Positions 16,688 through 25,992 of a stretch of 64,000 nucleotides of DNA are shown here, one piece after another (the stretch's first letter is position 1; every line of letters starts with the position of its first letter). The stretch spans positions 1-64,000 of the forward strand of contig JAKRSD010000020.1 in NCBI GenBank assembly GCA_022402535.1, written 5' to 3'. The notes beneath the pieces are model-generated. The model saw only the letters and a list, made by a program, of their open reading frames with translations, was not told the origin of the DNA and did not search any database. A program made the position numbers and the translations under genes. The DNA is from Flavobacteriales bacterium. Its GTDB lineage: Bacteria > Bacteroidota > Bacteroidia > CAIKAF01.

Positions 16688-18130
16688 ATGAATATATTAC
16701 AAATGGTTGTAGAACAAATGAATAACGATGATATTCGTTTGTATAAATCTTACGTAAAACGAAGCGGTTCCGATGCTTCCCGCTTAGATCTGAAACTGTT
16801 TGAAACCTATCGAAAAGGCCGTATTGATGATGATGCGCTTTCAGAAAAACTGTATGGCAAAGAAGGAGCCAATGCGTATCACCGGCTGAAAAACCGCGTG
16901 CTGACCGATATTCACAAATCAGAGCTCCTGCATTTGTACGACGAACGCGAAACCCAGCCCTATTTATTGTTTGCCCTCTATTTGAATTATTACAACCGAA
17001 ACCGTTTTGAATTGGCCAGCCGTTATCTTCAGAAAGCAGAAAAGAAAGCCGCTGCCCAAGAAGACCTGCGGCTGCTGGATGAAATTTTTTCGGGATACCT
17101 GAAGCTGGTGCGCGAGCTGCCGGATATTCAACCCGAAGAAGTGCTCAAAAAGATGAAAGAAAACACCGAACTGCTTCAATTTAAAAACCGGCTGGAAGAG
17201 CTCTCGGCCATCGTGAGCCATCGGTTAAGATCTTCACAAAACTATGCCCCCGGCGAAATTAAAGAACTCCAAAATTTATCCGACCTGGCTGAAGAAGGTA
17301 TGAGTACCTGGTTTGAAAAAGGGTATCAGACCCTTTCGTTTCAGATATTAAAAGCACGTTGCCAGCCTTGGATTTTAAAAGGAAATTATACCGATGTAGC
17401 CCAGTTTCTACAACAACATGCGCGGTTTATTTCAAAAGCCGAAAGCAAAAATATGCGCATGAACGAACTGCGTATCGAACTGCTGATTTACCTCACCAAT
17501 TCACTGAATGCCGACAAACAATATCAGGATGCCGTGCAACAGGCCGAATTGCTAAAAAATGCCCTTGAAGACTCGGGCGAAGTGTTATATAAAAAGTTCG
17601 TGTACTTTTATTATCAGGCTCTGGTGAATGCCTACAGCGAACTTAAAGAACCCCGTAAAGCATTGGATATTCTGGAGGATATGCAGGCGCGTGAAGTGGC
17701 GTCACTCAACCCCATGTACGAAGTATTTTTATGGGTGAACACGGCGGTTTGTCATTTCGATTTGAAGGAATACACCAAAGCCGCCAAAACGCTGTCACGA
17801 CTTTATACATCGGGTTTTTACAAAGGATTGGATCAAAACCTGAAACTCAAAATAGAAACGGCAGAACTGATTATGCGTTTTGAACGGGGTGATGAAGAAT
17901 TCGCCGAAATTAAAATTCCGCGCATGATGAAAGAATTCGGACCTAAAAACGAAAGCAACCGAAGAGAATTTATCGTGTGGGAAATTATTTTGGGATGTTG
18001 CAAAAAAACGGATTTCAAAAAAGAAAATCTATTCAAATCCCTTGCTGATGAACTACAAAACACGCAGGGCGAAGGCGGGCAGGAACTGATTGACTATACA
18101 CAATGGCTGAATAATTCAAAAATCAAATAA
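16688..18130 (+). CDS. Helical-repeat hypothetical protein (480 aa)
   Basis: I do not recognise a named family. The 480 residues lack a signal peptide and are strongly helical. Alternating Leu/Ala/Tyr patterns such as YLLFALYLNYYNRNRFELASRYLQKAEKKA, YYQALVNAYSELKEPRKALDILEDM and NTAVCHFDLKEYTKAAKTLSRLY look like tetratricopeptide-type repeats. The N-terminus (LYKSYVKRSG, RLDLKLFETYR) may be a separate module. It is probably a cytoplasmic scaffold. It lies just upstream of fhs on the same strand, but with its own spacing, and no functional link can be shown. Confidence 0.8.
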   Translation: MNILQMVVEQMNNDDIRLYKSYVKRSGSDASRLDLKLFETYRKGRIDDDALSEKLYGKEGANAYHRLKNRVLTDIHKSELLHLYDERETQPYLLFALYLNYYNRNRFELASRYLQKAEKKAAAQEDLRLLDEIFSGYLKLVRELPDIQPEEVLKKMKENTELLQFKNRLEELSAIVSHRLRSSQNYAPGEIKELQNLSDLAEEGMSTWFEKGYQTLSFQILKARCQPWILKGNYTDVAQFLQQHARFISKAESKNMRMNELRIELLIYLTNSLNADKQYQDAVQQAELLKNALEDSGEVLYKKFVYFYYQALVNAYSELKEPRKALDILEDMQAREVASLNPMYEVFLWVNTAVCHFDLKEYTKAAKTLSRLYTSGFYKGLDQNLKLKIETAELIMRFERGDEEFAEIKIPRMMKEFGPKNESNRREFIVWEIILGCCKKTDFKKENLFKSLADELQNTQGEGGQELIDYTQWLNNSKIK

Positions 18131-18184
18131 TCAATAAAAAAACAGGTAAATACCGTACGTTTGTAAACCAAAAAAAATAACTAA

Positions 18185-19864
18185 ATGAGTTTATTTCCGT
18201 CAGATATAGAAATCGCCCAAAACGCGGCCATTCAGCATATAAAACACATTGCCGAAAAAATCAATGTAGCCGAAGAAGATTTACATTATTACGGGAAACA
18301 TATTGCCAAACTGCCGCTGCATTTAATCAATGAAGAAAAGGTAAAAAAGTCGAAATTGATTTTGGTAACGGCAATCAATCCCACCCCGGCGGGTGAGGGC
18401 AAAACCACCGTTTCGGTGGGATTAACCGATGGCTTAAATGTAATCGGAAAAAAAGCAATTGCCGTACTTCGTGAACCTTCATTGGGGCCGGTGTTCGGAA
18501 TCAAAGGCGGGGCAGCCGGCGGAGGATATTCGCAGGTAATTCCTATGGAAGATATCAACCTGCATTTTACGGGCGATTTTTCTGCGGTAGAAAAAGCCAA
18601 TAACCTGCTGGCGGCTCTGTTGGATAACAACCTGCAAAACAAACAGGGGAATTTAAACATTGACCCGCGCACCATTACCTGGAAACGCGTAATGGACATG
18701 AATGACCGTTCACTCCGGAAAATTACCATAGGACTGGGCGGCACAGCTAACGGCATTCCGCGCGAAGACGGTTTTAATATAACACCTGCTTCCGAAGTGA
18801 TGGCCATACTTTGCATGAGCCGCGATTTAGACGATTTAAAAACCCGGTTGGGAAATATTCTGGTGGGTTTCACTTTTGATAAAAAACCGGTGTATGCACG
18901 GGATTTAAAAGCCGAACAGGCGATGGCCATTTTATTAAAAGATGCCATAAAACCCAATCTGGTGCAGACGCTTGAAGGCAATCCCGCCATTTTACACGGA
19001 GGACCTTTTGCCAATATTGCTCAGGGAACCAATACGCTTATTGCTACCAAAATGGGTCTTTCGCTTGGTGATTTTGTGGTTACGGAGGCCGGTTTCGGGG
19101 CCGATTTAGGAGCCGAAAAATTCATGAACATCAAATGCGGATACGGTAATTTAGCGCCTGATGCCCTGGTTATCGTGGCTACCATTCGTGCTTTGCGCCA
19201 CCACGGTGGAGCCGTAAAAGAAGAATATTCGATAAAAGACTTAGAAAAAGTTCAGGCCGGGTTCGCCAACCTGGAAAAGCATATTGAAAACGCCAAAAAA
19301 TTTGGGCTGACACCCATTGTGGCCATTAACTATTTTCCCGGCGACAGCGAGGAGGAAATAAATTTAGTGAAAGAACAATGTGCGCGAATGGGAGTAAAAG
19401 CCATCGTGAGTAAAGCGTTCAGCCAAGGTGGCGAAGGAGCTGCCGAATTAGCCAAAGCGGTGGCAGAATCGGCAGAAAGTAATACCAATACATTTCACCG
19501 GTTGTATGACTGGCAGGTGCCTACCGAAGAAAAAATTCACACCCTTGCCACGGAAATTTATGGGGCCGATTCGGTGGAGTACACTTCCAAAGCACGCACA
19601 CAACTGAAACAGATTAAAGCGTTGGGATATGATACACTGCCCGTGTGTATGGCCAAAACCCAAAAATCACTTTCGGATAACGAAGTTCTATATGGACGTC
19701 CGACAGGATTCAGCGTAACGGTTCGTGAATTTGAATTTGCGGCCGGAGCCGGATTTATCATTCCCATACTGGGCGATATGATGCGTATGCCCGGACTTCC
19801 ATCCGTGCCGGCTTCGGAACACATGCAAATTGACGCAGATGGCAAAATAAGCGGCTTGAGTTAA
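18185..19864 (+). CDS. fhs: Formate-tetrahydrofolate ligase
   Basis: The enzyme joins formate to tetrahydrofolate with ATP, feeding one-carbon units to purine and methionine synthesis. The 559 residues show the conserved nucleotide-binding TPAGEGKTTVSVGL near residue 68, the LREPSLGPVFGIKGGAAGGGYSQVIPMEDINLHFTGD block and EAGFGADLGAEKF. The length is typical. A TACGTTTG box around 18155-18162 is a possible -7 promoter element. It complements gcvH and the MetH halves elsewhere in the window. Confidence 0.97.
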   Translation: MSLFPSDIEIAQNAAIQHIKHIAEKINVAEEDLHYYGKHIAKLPLHLINEEKVKKSKLILVTAINPTPAGEGKTTVSVGLTDGLNVIGKKAIAVLREPSLGPVFGIKGGAAGGGYSQVIPMEDINLHFTGDFSAVEKANNLLAALLDNNLQNKQGNLNIDPRTITWKRVMDMNDRSLRKITIGLGGTANGIPREDGFNITPASEVMAILCMSRDLDDLKTRLGNILVGFTFDKKPVYARDLKAEQAMAILLKDAIKPNLVQTLEGNPAILHGGPFANIAQGTNTLIATKMGLSLGDFVVTEAGFGADLGAEKFMNIKCGYGNLAPDALVIVATIRALRHHGGAVKEEYSIKDLEKVQAGFANLEKHIENAKKFGLTPIVAINYFPGDSEEEINLVKEQCARMGVKAIVSKAFSQGGEGAAELAKAVAESAESNTNTFHRLYDWQVPTEEKIHTLATEIYGADSVEYTSKARTQLKQIKALGYDTLPVCMAKTQKSLSDNEVLYGRPTGFSVTVREFEFAAGAGFIIPILGDMMRMPGLPSVPASEHMQIDADGKISGLS

Positions 19865-19882
19865 GCCTGCTTTTGTTGTATT

Positions 19883-20770
19883 TTACACCGATACTCCTTT
19901 CATCACCATGTGTACTTTTGGAGGAACCGTGAGTACGGGACGGGTAGAAATATTTACTAATTGCTGGGCATAAGGACCTAAAAATAAGCCTTTGAATGTT
20001 TTTTCCTGTTCGCTCATGATGATGACCAGGTCGGCATTTACTTCATCGGCAAATTCGAGGGTGTCATCAGCAAGGTTATCTGAACTGCGCACCGTGGTGC
20101 TGAAAGCCACACCGTGATCCTGAATAAATTTTTCTACCTGATACTGCACTTTTTGCACATGTTCACGAATCTCTTCATCGCGGGAGGTCTGTAGCACAAT
20201 GATTTTGATTTCGGCTCCATACTTTTGGGCCAATGCCGTGGCATACGGAACTTTTTCGCGGGTATGGAATGAACTGTCTATGGGCAGTACAATCGTTTTG
20301 TAATTGGGTGTGGTGGCGTGTTTATCTACCTGTAAAACGGGAACCTGCGTGGTGGTTACAATTTTGTAGGCATTTCCGCCCATGAAATACGGGTCGCGTC
20401 CTTTGATTCCATGCATCCCGATGACCACATCACTCACTTGATTTTCTTTCACAAACTTGGAAATTTCCACATTGATTTTTCCTGCTTTACAAGCCGTGTT
20501 TACCACTATATTATACCGGCTGCGTATATCTGCGGCCAGATCTTCCAGTTTTTGCCCTACGTGGTTAAAATAATCTTTATCCTCCCGCCCCGGAATTCCA
20601 TATTCCTGCAAAATACGATACTCCGAAAAGGAATCACGTATATTGATGATGGTAAGTTTGGCGCCAAACTTGGCACTCAGATATGCCGCATGCTCTAAAG
20701 CAATTCCCGCGGTTTCAGAAAAATCGGTGGGACATAAAATGTGGTCGAAATTGTATTTTCTTGCGTCCAT
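19883..20770 (-). CDS. Universal stress protein, tandem UspA domains
   Basis: This 295-residue cytoplasmic protein carries two UspA folds. The first starts FDHILCPTDFSETAGIALEHAAYL and has VIGMHGIKGRDPYFMGGNAYKIV. The second starts YKTIVLPIDSSFHTREKVPYATALAQ and ends with LVIIMSEQEKTFKGLFLGPYAQQLVN. The G-x2-G-x(9)-G(S/T)-type nucleotide site is partly present in the first domain and degenerate in the second. Such proteins respond to stress by unknown means. A second member is at 24572-25402. Confidence 0.9.
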   Translation of the reverse strand: MDARKYNFDHILCPTDFSETAGIALEHAAYLSAKFGAKLTIINIRDSFSEYRILQEYGIPGREDKDYFNHVGQKLEDLAADIRSRYNIVVNTACKAGKINVEISKFVKENQVSDVVIGMHGIKGRDPYFMGGNAYKIVTTTQVPVLQVDKHATTPNYKTIVLPIDSSFHTREKVPYATALAQKYGAEIKIIVLQTSRDEEIREHVQKVQYQVEKFIQDHGVAFSTTVRSSDNLADDTLEFADEVNADLVIIMSEQEKTFKGLFLGPYAQQLVNISTRPVLTVPPKVHMVMKGVSV

Positions 20771-20818
20771 AACAAAGGGTAATTATTCCGTTAAGGTATG
20801 AACTATTTAAACGAAAAA

Positions 20819-20846
20819 AAAATGCAACCCGTATGAGTTGCATTTT
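20819..20846 (-). terminator. Terminator of the pdhA-pdhC operon
   Basis: AAAATGCAAC (20819-20828) is the exact reverse complement of GTTGCATTTT (20837-20846), with an 8-base loop. On the minus strand it is followed by a long T run and lies 23 bases after the pdhC stop codon. Confidence 0.85.
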
Positions 20847-20868
20847 AAAGAATACAATTTTCTTACCA

Positions 20869-22101
20869 CTATATCATCAGATAAGGATTCTCTAACAGTT
20901 GACGGAACGTAAGCAGAAACTCTGAACCCGTGGCTCCATCCACCGAACGGTGATCGCAGCTGAGCGTAACTTTCATGCGGTTTCCGGGCACTACCTGACC
21001 ATTTTTCACCACAGGCTCCTGACGGATAGCACCCACAGCCATGATACACGAATCGGGTGGATTGATGATGGCCGTGAACTGATCGATTCCATACATGCCT
21101 AAGTTGGATATGGTAAACGTATTTCCTTCCATATCGGCAGGTTGAATTTTTTTCTCACGGGCTTTAGATGCAAACGTTTTCACTTCCTCGTTCAACGTTT
21201 GTAGCGATTTGGTATCGGCAAATTTAATCACGGGAACCACCAGTCCATCTTCCACGGCTACGGCCACTCCAATATGAACATGATGATTGTAACGGATTTT
21301 ATCTCCCAACCATGAAGCATTCACTTTCGGATGTTTTTTAAGGGCAAGGGCAACGGCCTTAATCACTAAATCATTAAACGAGATTTTTCCCGCTCCCATC
21401 TCATTGATGGCTTTACGTGCAGCCATGGCATTATCCATGTCAATATCCATGGTAAGGTAAAAATGTGGCGCCGAAAATTTACTTTCTGCCAAACGGCGGG
21501 CAATCGTTTTACGCATCTGCGAAAGCGGAACGTCTTCGTACGATTCTGTTCCCACAGAAACCGCTGCTTTAGAGGCCTTGGCCGACGGCGAAAATTCTTC
21601 CACATCACGTTTTACAATTCTGCCTCCTTCACCGCTTCCTTTCACCACAGTAAGGTCAATCCCTTTTTCTTTGGCAATGGATTTGGCTAATGGCGAGGCA
21701 AATACTCTTCCCGAAGTTTCAGAAGAGGTTGTGGGTTTAGATTCTGCCGGAGCAGCAGCAACCGGAGCGGAAGCCGTTTCCTGACTTTCTTTCTGAGGAG
21801 CAGGAGCCGCAGAGGCAGCCGGTCCGCCGGCGTGTTGTTTCAGTATATCGGCAATGTTTTCTCCTTCTTTACCCAATACCGCCAACAGGCTGTCCACCGG
21901 GGCAGTGCCGCCCTCGGGAACCCCGATATGCAATAAAATACCTTCGCTGAAGGATTCAAATTCCATCGTGGCTTTATCGGTTTCAATATCTGCCAGCAGA
22001 TCGCCCGATTTTACTTTATCTCCCACTTTCTTATGCCATTTCGCCACCACCCCTTCGGTCATGGTGTCGCTTAGTTTGGGCATGGTTACAACTTCTGCCA
22101 T
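20869..22101 (-). CDS. pdhC: Pyruvate dehydrogenase E2 (dihydrolipoyl acetyltransferase)
   Basis: E2 is the core of the pyruvate dehydrogenase complex and passes acetyl groups from lipoamide to CoA. The 410-residue protein has one lipoyl domain with the modified Lys in DIETDKATMEFES near 43. An Ala/Pro-rich linker (about 85-125) is followed by an E1/E3-binding domain (VFASPLAKSIAKEKGIDL, near 130-170). The catalytic domain has the active-site DHRSVDGATGSEFL near 385-395. Only one lipoyl domain is present. It lies 21 bases after pdhA. No E1-beta gene is next to it, so that subunit must be encoded elsewhere. Confidence 0.95.
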   Translation of the reverse strand: MAEVVTMPKLSDTMTEGVVAKWHKKVGDKVKSGDLLADIETDKATMEFESFSEGILLHIGVPEGGTAPVDSLLAVLGKEGENIADILKQHAGGPAASAAPAPQKESQETASAPVAAAPAESKPTTSSETSGRVFASPLAKSIAKEKGIDLTVVKGSGEGGRIVKRDVEEFSPSAKASKAAVSVGTESYEDVPLSQMRKTIARRLAESKFSAPHFYLTMDIDMDNAMAARKAINEMGAGKISFNDLVIKAVALALKKHPKVNASWLGDKIRYNHHVHIGVAVAVEDGLVVPVIKFADTKSLQTLNEEVKTFASKAREKKIQPADMEGNTFTISNLGMYGIDQFTAIINPPDSCIMAVGAIRQEPVVKNGQVVPGNRMKVTLSCDHRSVDGATGSEFLLTFRQLLENPYLMI

Positions 22102-22122
22102 GTGTAATTTTTTTACCGGTTT

Positions 22123-23118
22123 TTATTCTGTAATGAACGGATAGTTTTCTTCGGAATATACCCCTACGTAAAGCTGATCGGGTTCGGGAAGCGGCGATTC
22201 TTCGGCAAAACGGACACTTTCATCAACCAAATCTTTCACCCGTTGATTGATTTCTTCAATCTCGGCTTCGGTGGCATATTTCTTTTTGTAAATGGTAGCC
22301 AGCGTTACCTCAATGGGGTCAAGCGCTTTGTAGCTTTCCACTTCTTCTTTGGTACGATATTTTTGCGGATCACTCATAGAGTGTCCTTTGTATCGGTATG
22401 TATTGATTTCCAACAAAGTAGGACCATCACCTTTACGGGCTCTTGCCGCGGCTTTCTCAATGGCTTCATGAACGGCCTCGCAGCTCATTCCATCTACCGC
22501 CTCCGAAGGCATTTCGTAAGAAAGGCCCAGTTTCCATAACTCGTGTACGTTGCTGGTTCTTTCCACGGAAGTACCCATGGCATATTTGTTATTTTCAATG
22601 ATGAAAATTACGGGAATTTTCCACAACATGGCCAGGTTCATGGTTTCATGAAAAGCCCCCTGACGGGTAGCTCCGTCGCCCATGTAACACAGGGTGATTT
22701 GATCTCCGCCGCGATACTTATCAGCGAAAGCGATACCTGCACCGAGCGGAATCTGCCCGCCTACGATACCATGTCCCCCAAAGAAACTGAGCTCTTTGCT
22801 GAACATGTGCATGGATCCGCCTTTTCCTTTAGAACAGCCGGTTTGTTTGCCGTACAATTCCGCCATCACATATTTGGGATGCATGCCTCGGCCAATGGGA
22901 TGTACGTGATTTCTGTAGGCGGTAATTACCCGGTCATCGGGGCGCAACACACTCTCCGAACCGGCAATCAGGGCTTCCTGACCGATGTAGAGGTGGCAGA
23001 ATCCGCCAAATTTTTGCATGGTATATAATTGTCCGCATTTTTCTTCAAAACGACGGCATAATAACATCAGTTCGTACCACTTAAGGTAGGTTTCTTTAGA
23101 AAATTTTGTTTTGGCCAT
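22123..23118 (-). CDS. pdhA: Pyruvate dehydrogenase E1 component, alpha subunit
   Basis: E1 alpha binds thiamine diphosphate and, with E1 beta, decarboxylates pyruvate. The product starts MAKTKFSKETYLKWYELMLLCRRFEEKCGQLY. It has the ThDP motif GDG near residue 148-150 and a matching NN in VIFIIENNKYAMGTS. The phospholoop-like region YRYKGHSMSDPQKYR is present. The ATG at 23118 is preferred over an upstream TTG (23139), giving 331 residues. It forms an operon with pdhC. Confidence 0.95.
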   Translation of the reverse strand: MAKTKFSKETYLKWYELMLLCRRFEEKCGQLYTMQKFGGFCHLYIGQEALIAGSESVLRPDDRVITAYRNHVHPIGRGMHPKYVMAELYGKQTGCSKGKGGSMHMFSKELSFFGGHGIVGGQIPLGAGIAFADKYRGGDQITLCYMGDGATRQGAFHETMNLAMLWKIPVIFIIENNKYAMGTSVERTSNVHELWKLGLSYEMPSEAVDGMSCEAVHEAIEKAAARARKGDGPTLLEINTYRYKGHSMSDPQKYRTKEEVESYKALDPIEVTLATIYKKKYATEAEIEEINQRVKDLVDESVRFAEESPLPEPDQLYVGVYSEENYPFITE

Positions 23119-23204
23119 GCCTTGAAAATTTAGGGGCAAAGATAATACAACATTACAAACCGGCAGAAAGTTCTGAACCTCCCTGTTTTTAAGGATTTTG
23201 TCTG

Positions 23205-23666
23205 CTAAAACGAAAACCCGAACGGAAGTATATCGGCTATTTTTTCAAACAGAAGCCAGGAGCCTTCTCCGCCAGGAAATAGAATCGGGAAAGGTCCCGT
23301 CCGTTTAAGTTCTGCATCGGCAAGAACCTGACGACAGGCACCGCAGGGAGCACACAACGTATGCGAAGAGGACGTGGTGATGGCTAAACCCTGAATATGT
23401 GCATCGGGATATTTAGAAAGGGCATAATACAACGCCGTACGCTCGGCACATAATCCGCTGGGGAAAGCCGAATTTTCCTGATTGGTGCCCGTTACCACTT
23501 CGCCGTTGTCTAAAAGCAGCGCGGCTCCCACCTTAAAATCCGAATAGGGCGCATACGCCTGAGGAAGGGTATTTTCGGCCTGTTGAAGAAGCTTTTGCCA
23601 AAACTCGGGCAGTTCGCTGCGGTGGGCATATACGGTATAGGAAACATTCAGATTTTTATTCTCCAT
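23205..23666 (-). CDS. cdd: Cytidine deaminase
   Basis: The enzyme deaminates cytidine and deoxycytidine to uridines in pyrimidine salvage. The 153-residue product has the substrate region YAPYSDFKVGAALLLDNGEVVTG. The zinc site and catalytic Glu lie in SGLCAERTALYYAL, and the other two cysteine ligands in APCGACRQVL. This is the homotetrameric type with a Cys-Ala-Glu motif. It lies between rluF and pdhA, all leftward. Confidence 0.95.
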   Translation of the reverse strand: MENKNLNVSYTVYAHRSELPEFWQKLLQQAENTLPQAYAPYSDFKVGAALLLDNGEVVTGTNQENSAFPSGLCAERTALYYALSKYPDAHIQGLAITTSSSHTLCAPCGACRQVLADAELKRTGPFPILFPGGEGSWLLFEKIADILPFGFSF

Positions 23667-23711
23667 ACGTTCAAAGGTAAACTATTCCGAATAACAGCCC
23701 CAAAACTTTTC

Positions 23712-24452
23712 TTAAAGTTCCCCTTCGTGGGTTTTGGCAGAATCGGCAATGAGCCTGTTTATTTCATCCAGTTCGGCCTCAGTCAGATGGCGCCAGGTAC
23801 CCACCGGAATATCCAGATGAATATTCATGATCCGAATCCGTTTCAGGCGGGTTACTTCGTAGCCCAGATACTCGCACATACGGCGGATTTGGCGGTTCAG
23901 CCCCTGTGTAAGAATGATTTTAAACGAAAATTTACCCTGCTGCTGAATCTTGCAGGGACGGGTTACAGTGCCCAGTATGGGAACACCTCCGCCCATTTTT
24001 TTCAAAAACTCGGGGGTAATGGGTTTATCAACCCAAACCAGGTATTCTTTTTCGTGATTATTGCGGGCTCTCAGGATTTTGTTCACAATATCGCCATCGC
24101 CGGTAAGCAAAATCAGTCCTTCGCTGGGTTTGTCTAACCGCCCAACTGGAAAAATGCGGCTGGGGAACTTGATAAAATCAATGATATTGTTTTTCTCTCT
24201 TTGGGTGTCGGTGGTGCACACAATACCCACCGGTTTGTTAAAGGCGATATACACGGGTTTTTCTTCCGTTCCCGAAATCAGTTTCCCGTCCACCCGCACC
24301 ACATCGCCGGGTTGCAGACGGGTACCCATTTCGGGCACGACCCCGTTCAGGGTAACACGGCCTTCTTCAATGAGTTTATCGGCTGCCCTGCGCGAACAGA
24401 AACCCACTTCACTCAAATATTTATTTATCCTTACCGAATCTGATTCGCTCAT
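23712..24452 (-). CDS. rluF: 23S rRNA pseudouridine synthase, RluF-like
   Basis: It isomerises a uridine in 23S rRNA (U2604 in E. coli). An N-terminal S4 RNA-binding domain ([31 protein letters not shown]) precedes the RsuA/RluB/E/F catalytic domain. The catalytic Asp lies in [17 protein letters not shown], followed by [27 protein letters not shown] and [18 protein letters not shown]. The last elements resemble RluF closely rather than RluB. The ATG at 24452 ([12 protein letters not shown]) is preferred to a TTG at 24476; product 246 residues. Confidence 0.9.
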   Translation of the reverse strand: MSESDSVRINKYLSEVGFCSRRAADKLIEEGRVTLNGVVPEMGTRLQPGDVVRVDGKLISGTEEKPVYIAFNKPVGIVCTTDTQREKNNIIDFIKFPSRIFPVGRLDKPSEGLILLTGDGDIVNKILRARNNHEKEYLVWVDKPITPEFLKKMGGGVPILGTVTRPCKIQQQGKFSFKIILTQGLNRQIRRMCEYLGYEVTRLKRIRIMNIHLDIPVGTWRHLTEAELDEINRLIADSAKTHEGEL

Positions 24453-24571
24453 GTGTGCGGCATTACCCTGCGTCAAAGATAATACCTATTGGGAAAAATG
24501 GCAGGGGGAGCTTACACGTAAAATAACACACAGCAACCCGAAAAAGCATCCTTTAACCCTTTAGGGGGATT

Positions 24572-25402
24572 TTATATTTTCACCGTAAGTACCGGTTTGT
24601 GGGTGGTCTTCATCAAATCGGTGGTTACCGATCCGTTCAGCAAAAAGGTAAGCCCTTTGCGCCCTTCAGTAGCCGTGGCAATTAAATCAGCTCCGATTAA
24701 TTCCGAAAATTCATTGATTCCCGACTGGATATCATCGGCATTGTATAGGTGTAATGAATAGTTGTCTAATCCTTCCTGCAGGGCAAAAGCTTCCATTTTT
24801 TTGAGCATGGGCGCACTGTTCGAAAATTGCGAAGGAGTGGAAACACTCAACAGATTCAAATGGGCTCCGAACAGTTTCACCATATTTTTAATGGGATAAA
24901 AAGCGGCAGAAAAATCGCGGTTAAAATCGCCGGCAAACACCACTTTTTTAAATTCCATGGGAGTAACCCGTTCGCGCACGGTAAGAATGGGCGTTTTGGA
25001 ACGGCGTACAATTTTATCGGTATTGCTGCCGATAAAATAATCGCTCACTTTGCCCGAAGAACCGTGTGTTCCCATGACAATCAGGTCTATTTCGTGTTTT
25101 TCGGCGGCATCAGTAATGGATTCATATACCTCACTCATCTGAATGGCTTCGGCCACCCGCACGCCCTGCAGATAGGGCTGGGCAAAAAGCTCGTTGAAAT
25201 GTTTTTTCACCTGACGGAGTATAAGCACGCCTTCAGGGGTATTCTGATACTGCGAAAAAGGCAACAATCCGTCATAAGTGGGAATATTCACCACATGCAG
25301 AAAATATATGGTAGCATCAAACTTTTTGGCTAATTCGGCAGCTAATTCGGAGGCATATCCGGCAAATTCAGAAAAATCAGTAGGTACAAGAATTTTTTTC
25401 AT
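24572..25402 (-). CDS. Universal stress protein, tandem UspA domains
   Basis: This 276-residue paralogue of the protein at 19883-20770 has a complete first UspA domain. It begins KKILVPTDFSEFAGYASELAAELA and has the nucleotide-binding pattern VMGTHGSSGKVSDYFIGSNTDKIVRRSKTPILTV. The second domain ends LIATATEGRKGLTFLLNGSVTTDLMKTTHKPVLTV. Both halves keep the G-rich site, so ATP binding is more likely here than in the other copy. It is a cytoplasmic stress-related protein with no known partner in the window. Confidence 0.92.
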   Translation of the reverse strand: MKKILVPTDFSEFAGYASELAAELAKKFDATIYFLHVVNIPTYDGLLPFSQYQNTPEGVLILRQVKKHFNELFAQPYLQGVRVAEAIQMSEVYESITDAAEKHEIDLIVMGTHGSSGKVSDYFIGSNTDKIVRRSKTPILTVRERVTPMEFKKVVFAGDFNRDFSAAFYPIKNMVKLFGAHLNLLSVSTPSQFSNSAPMLKKMEAFALQEGLDNYSLHLYNADDIQSGINEFSELIGADLIATATEGRKGLTFLLNGSVTTDLMKTTHKPVLTVKI

Positions 25403-25478
25403 GATCGTATTTTTTTGATTCCGGACAAAGAAACGGCCTTTTCCACGCCTCCCCTATGACTTTTGTCAGGTATTGTAG

Positions 25479-25850
25479 TTATTCGGGGAGCACTTCCCCC
25501 TTAACATACAGGATATAAACGGACGGTTCCGATTGATTTTCAGAACCATAATAAACTGTGAGTGTTTTGGAAAACCTACCTATTCGTTTTGTTAAATAGT
25601 GTACGGTTATTTTGTTTTTTTCGCGCGGCAAAATCTGCTCCTTGGGCCAAGAGGCAAACATACAACCACACGAAGAAGTTACCTTATAAATAATCAGAGG
25701 AGAGTCTAAGGAATTTACGAAATACAATTCCCGTTTCGGATCTGAATCATATTCCACCGTACCATAATCCACCGTATTACTTTCCGGAGAAAAACCCGTT
25801 GAAAAAGCGGAACTAAAAATCAGGAGCAGAAACGCGATTCCATAGTGCAT
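25479..25850 (-). CDS. DUF1573-domain secreted protein
   Basis: The 123-residue protein has a signal peptide (MHYGIAFLLLIFSSAFSTGF) and then a DUF1573 (Ig-like) domain. The domain is recognisable by VDYGTVEYDSDPKRELYFVNSLDSPLIIYKV, the conserved SSCGC motif and LTVYYGSENQSEPSVYILYVKGEV. DUF1573 proteins are abundant in Bacteroidota envelopes with no established function. It is a single short gene facing away from the DUF6029 gene. Confidence 0.85.
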   Translation of the reverse strand: MHYGIAFLLLIFSSAFSTGFSPESNTVDYGTVEYDSDPKRELYFVNSLDSPLIIYKVTSSCGCMFASWPKEQILPREKNKITVHYLTKRIGRFSKTLTVYYGSENQSEPSVYILYVKGEVLPE

Positions 25851-25992
25851 ACAGAAATGAATTTATCTTTCAAATGAATCGAATTTTCTCTTCATGCCGA
25901 TAAGATTAACCGTAAACTAACAAGCATTAAAATTTCTTATTTATCCGATTTACGCCCAATCTTTTATACTTTCGAACTTTCATTTTGAGTTC

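Noticed and set aside
20411-23028. Long plus-strand open frames opposite the usp, pdhC and pdhA genes
   Set aside because: They are antisense shadows of well-identified genes and lack recognisable domains.
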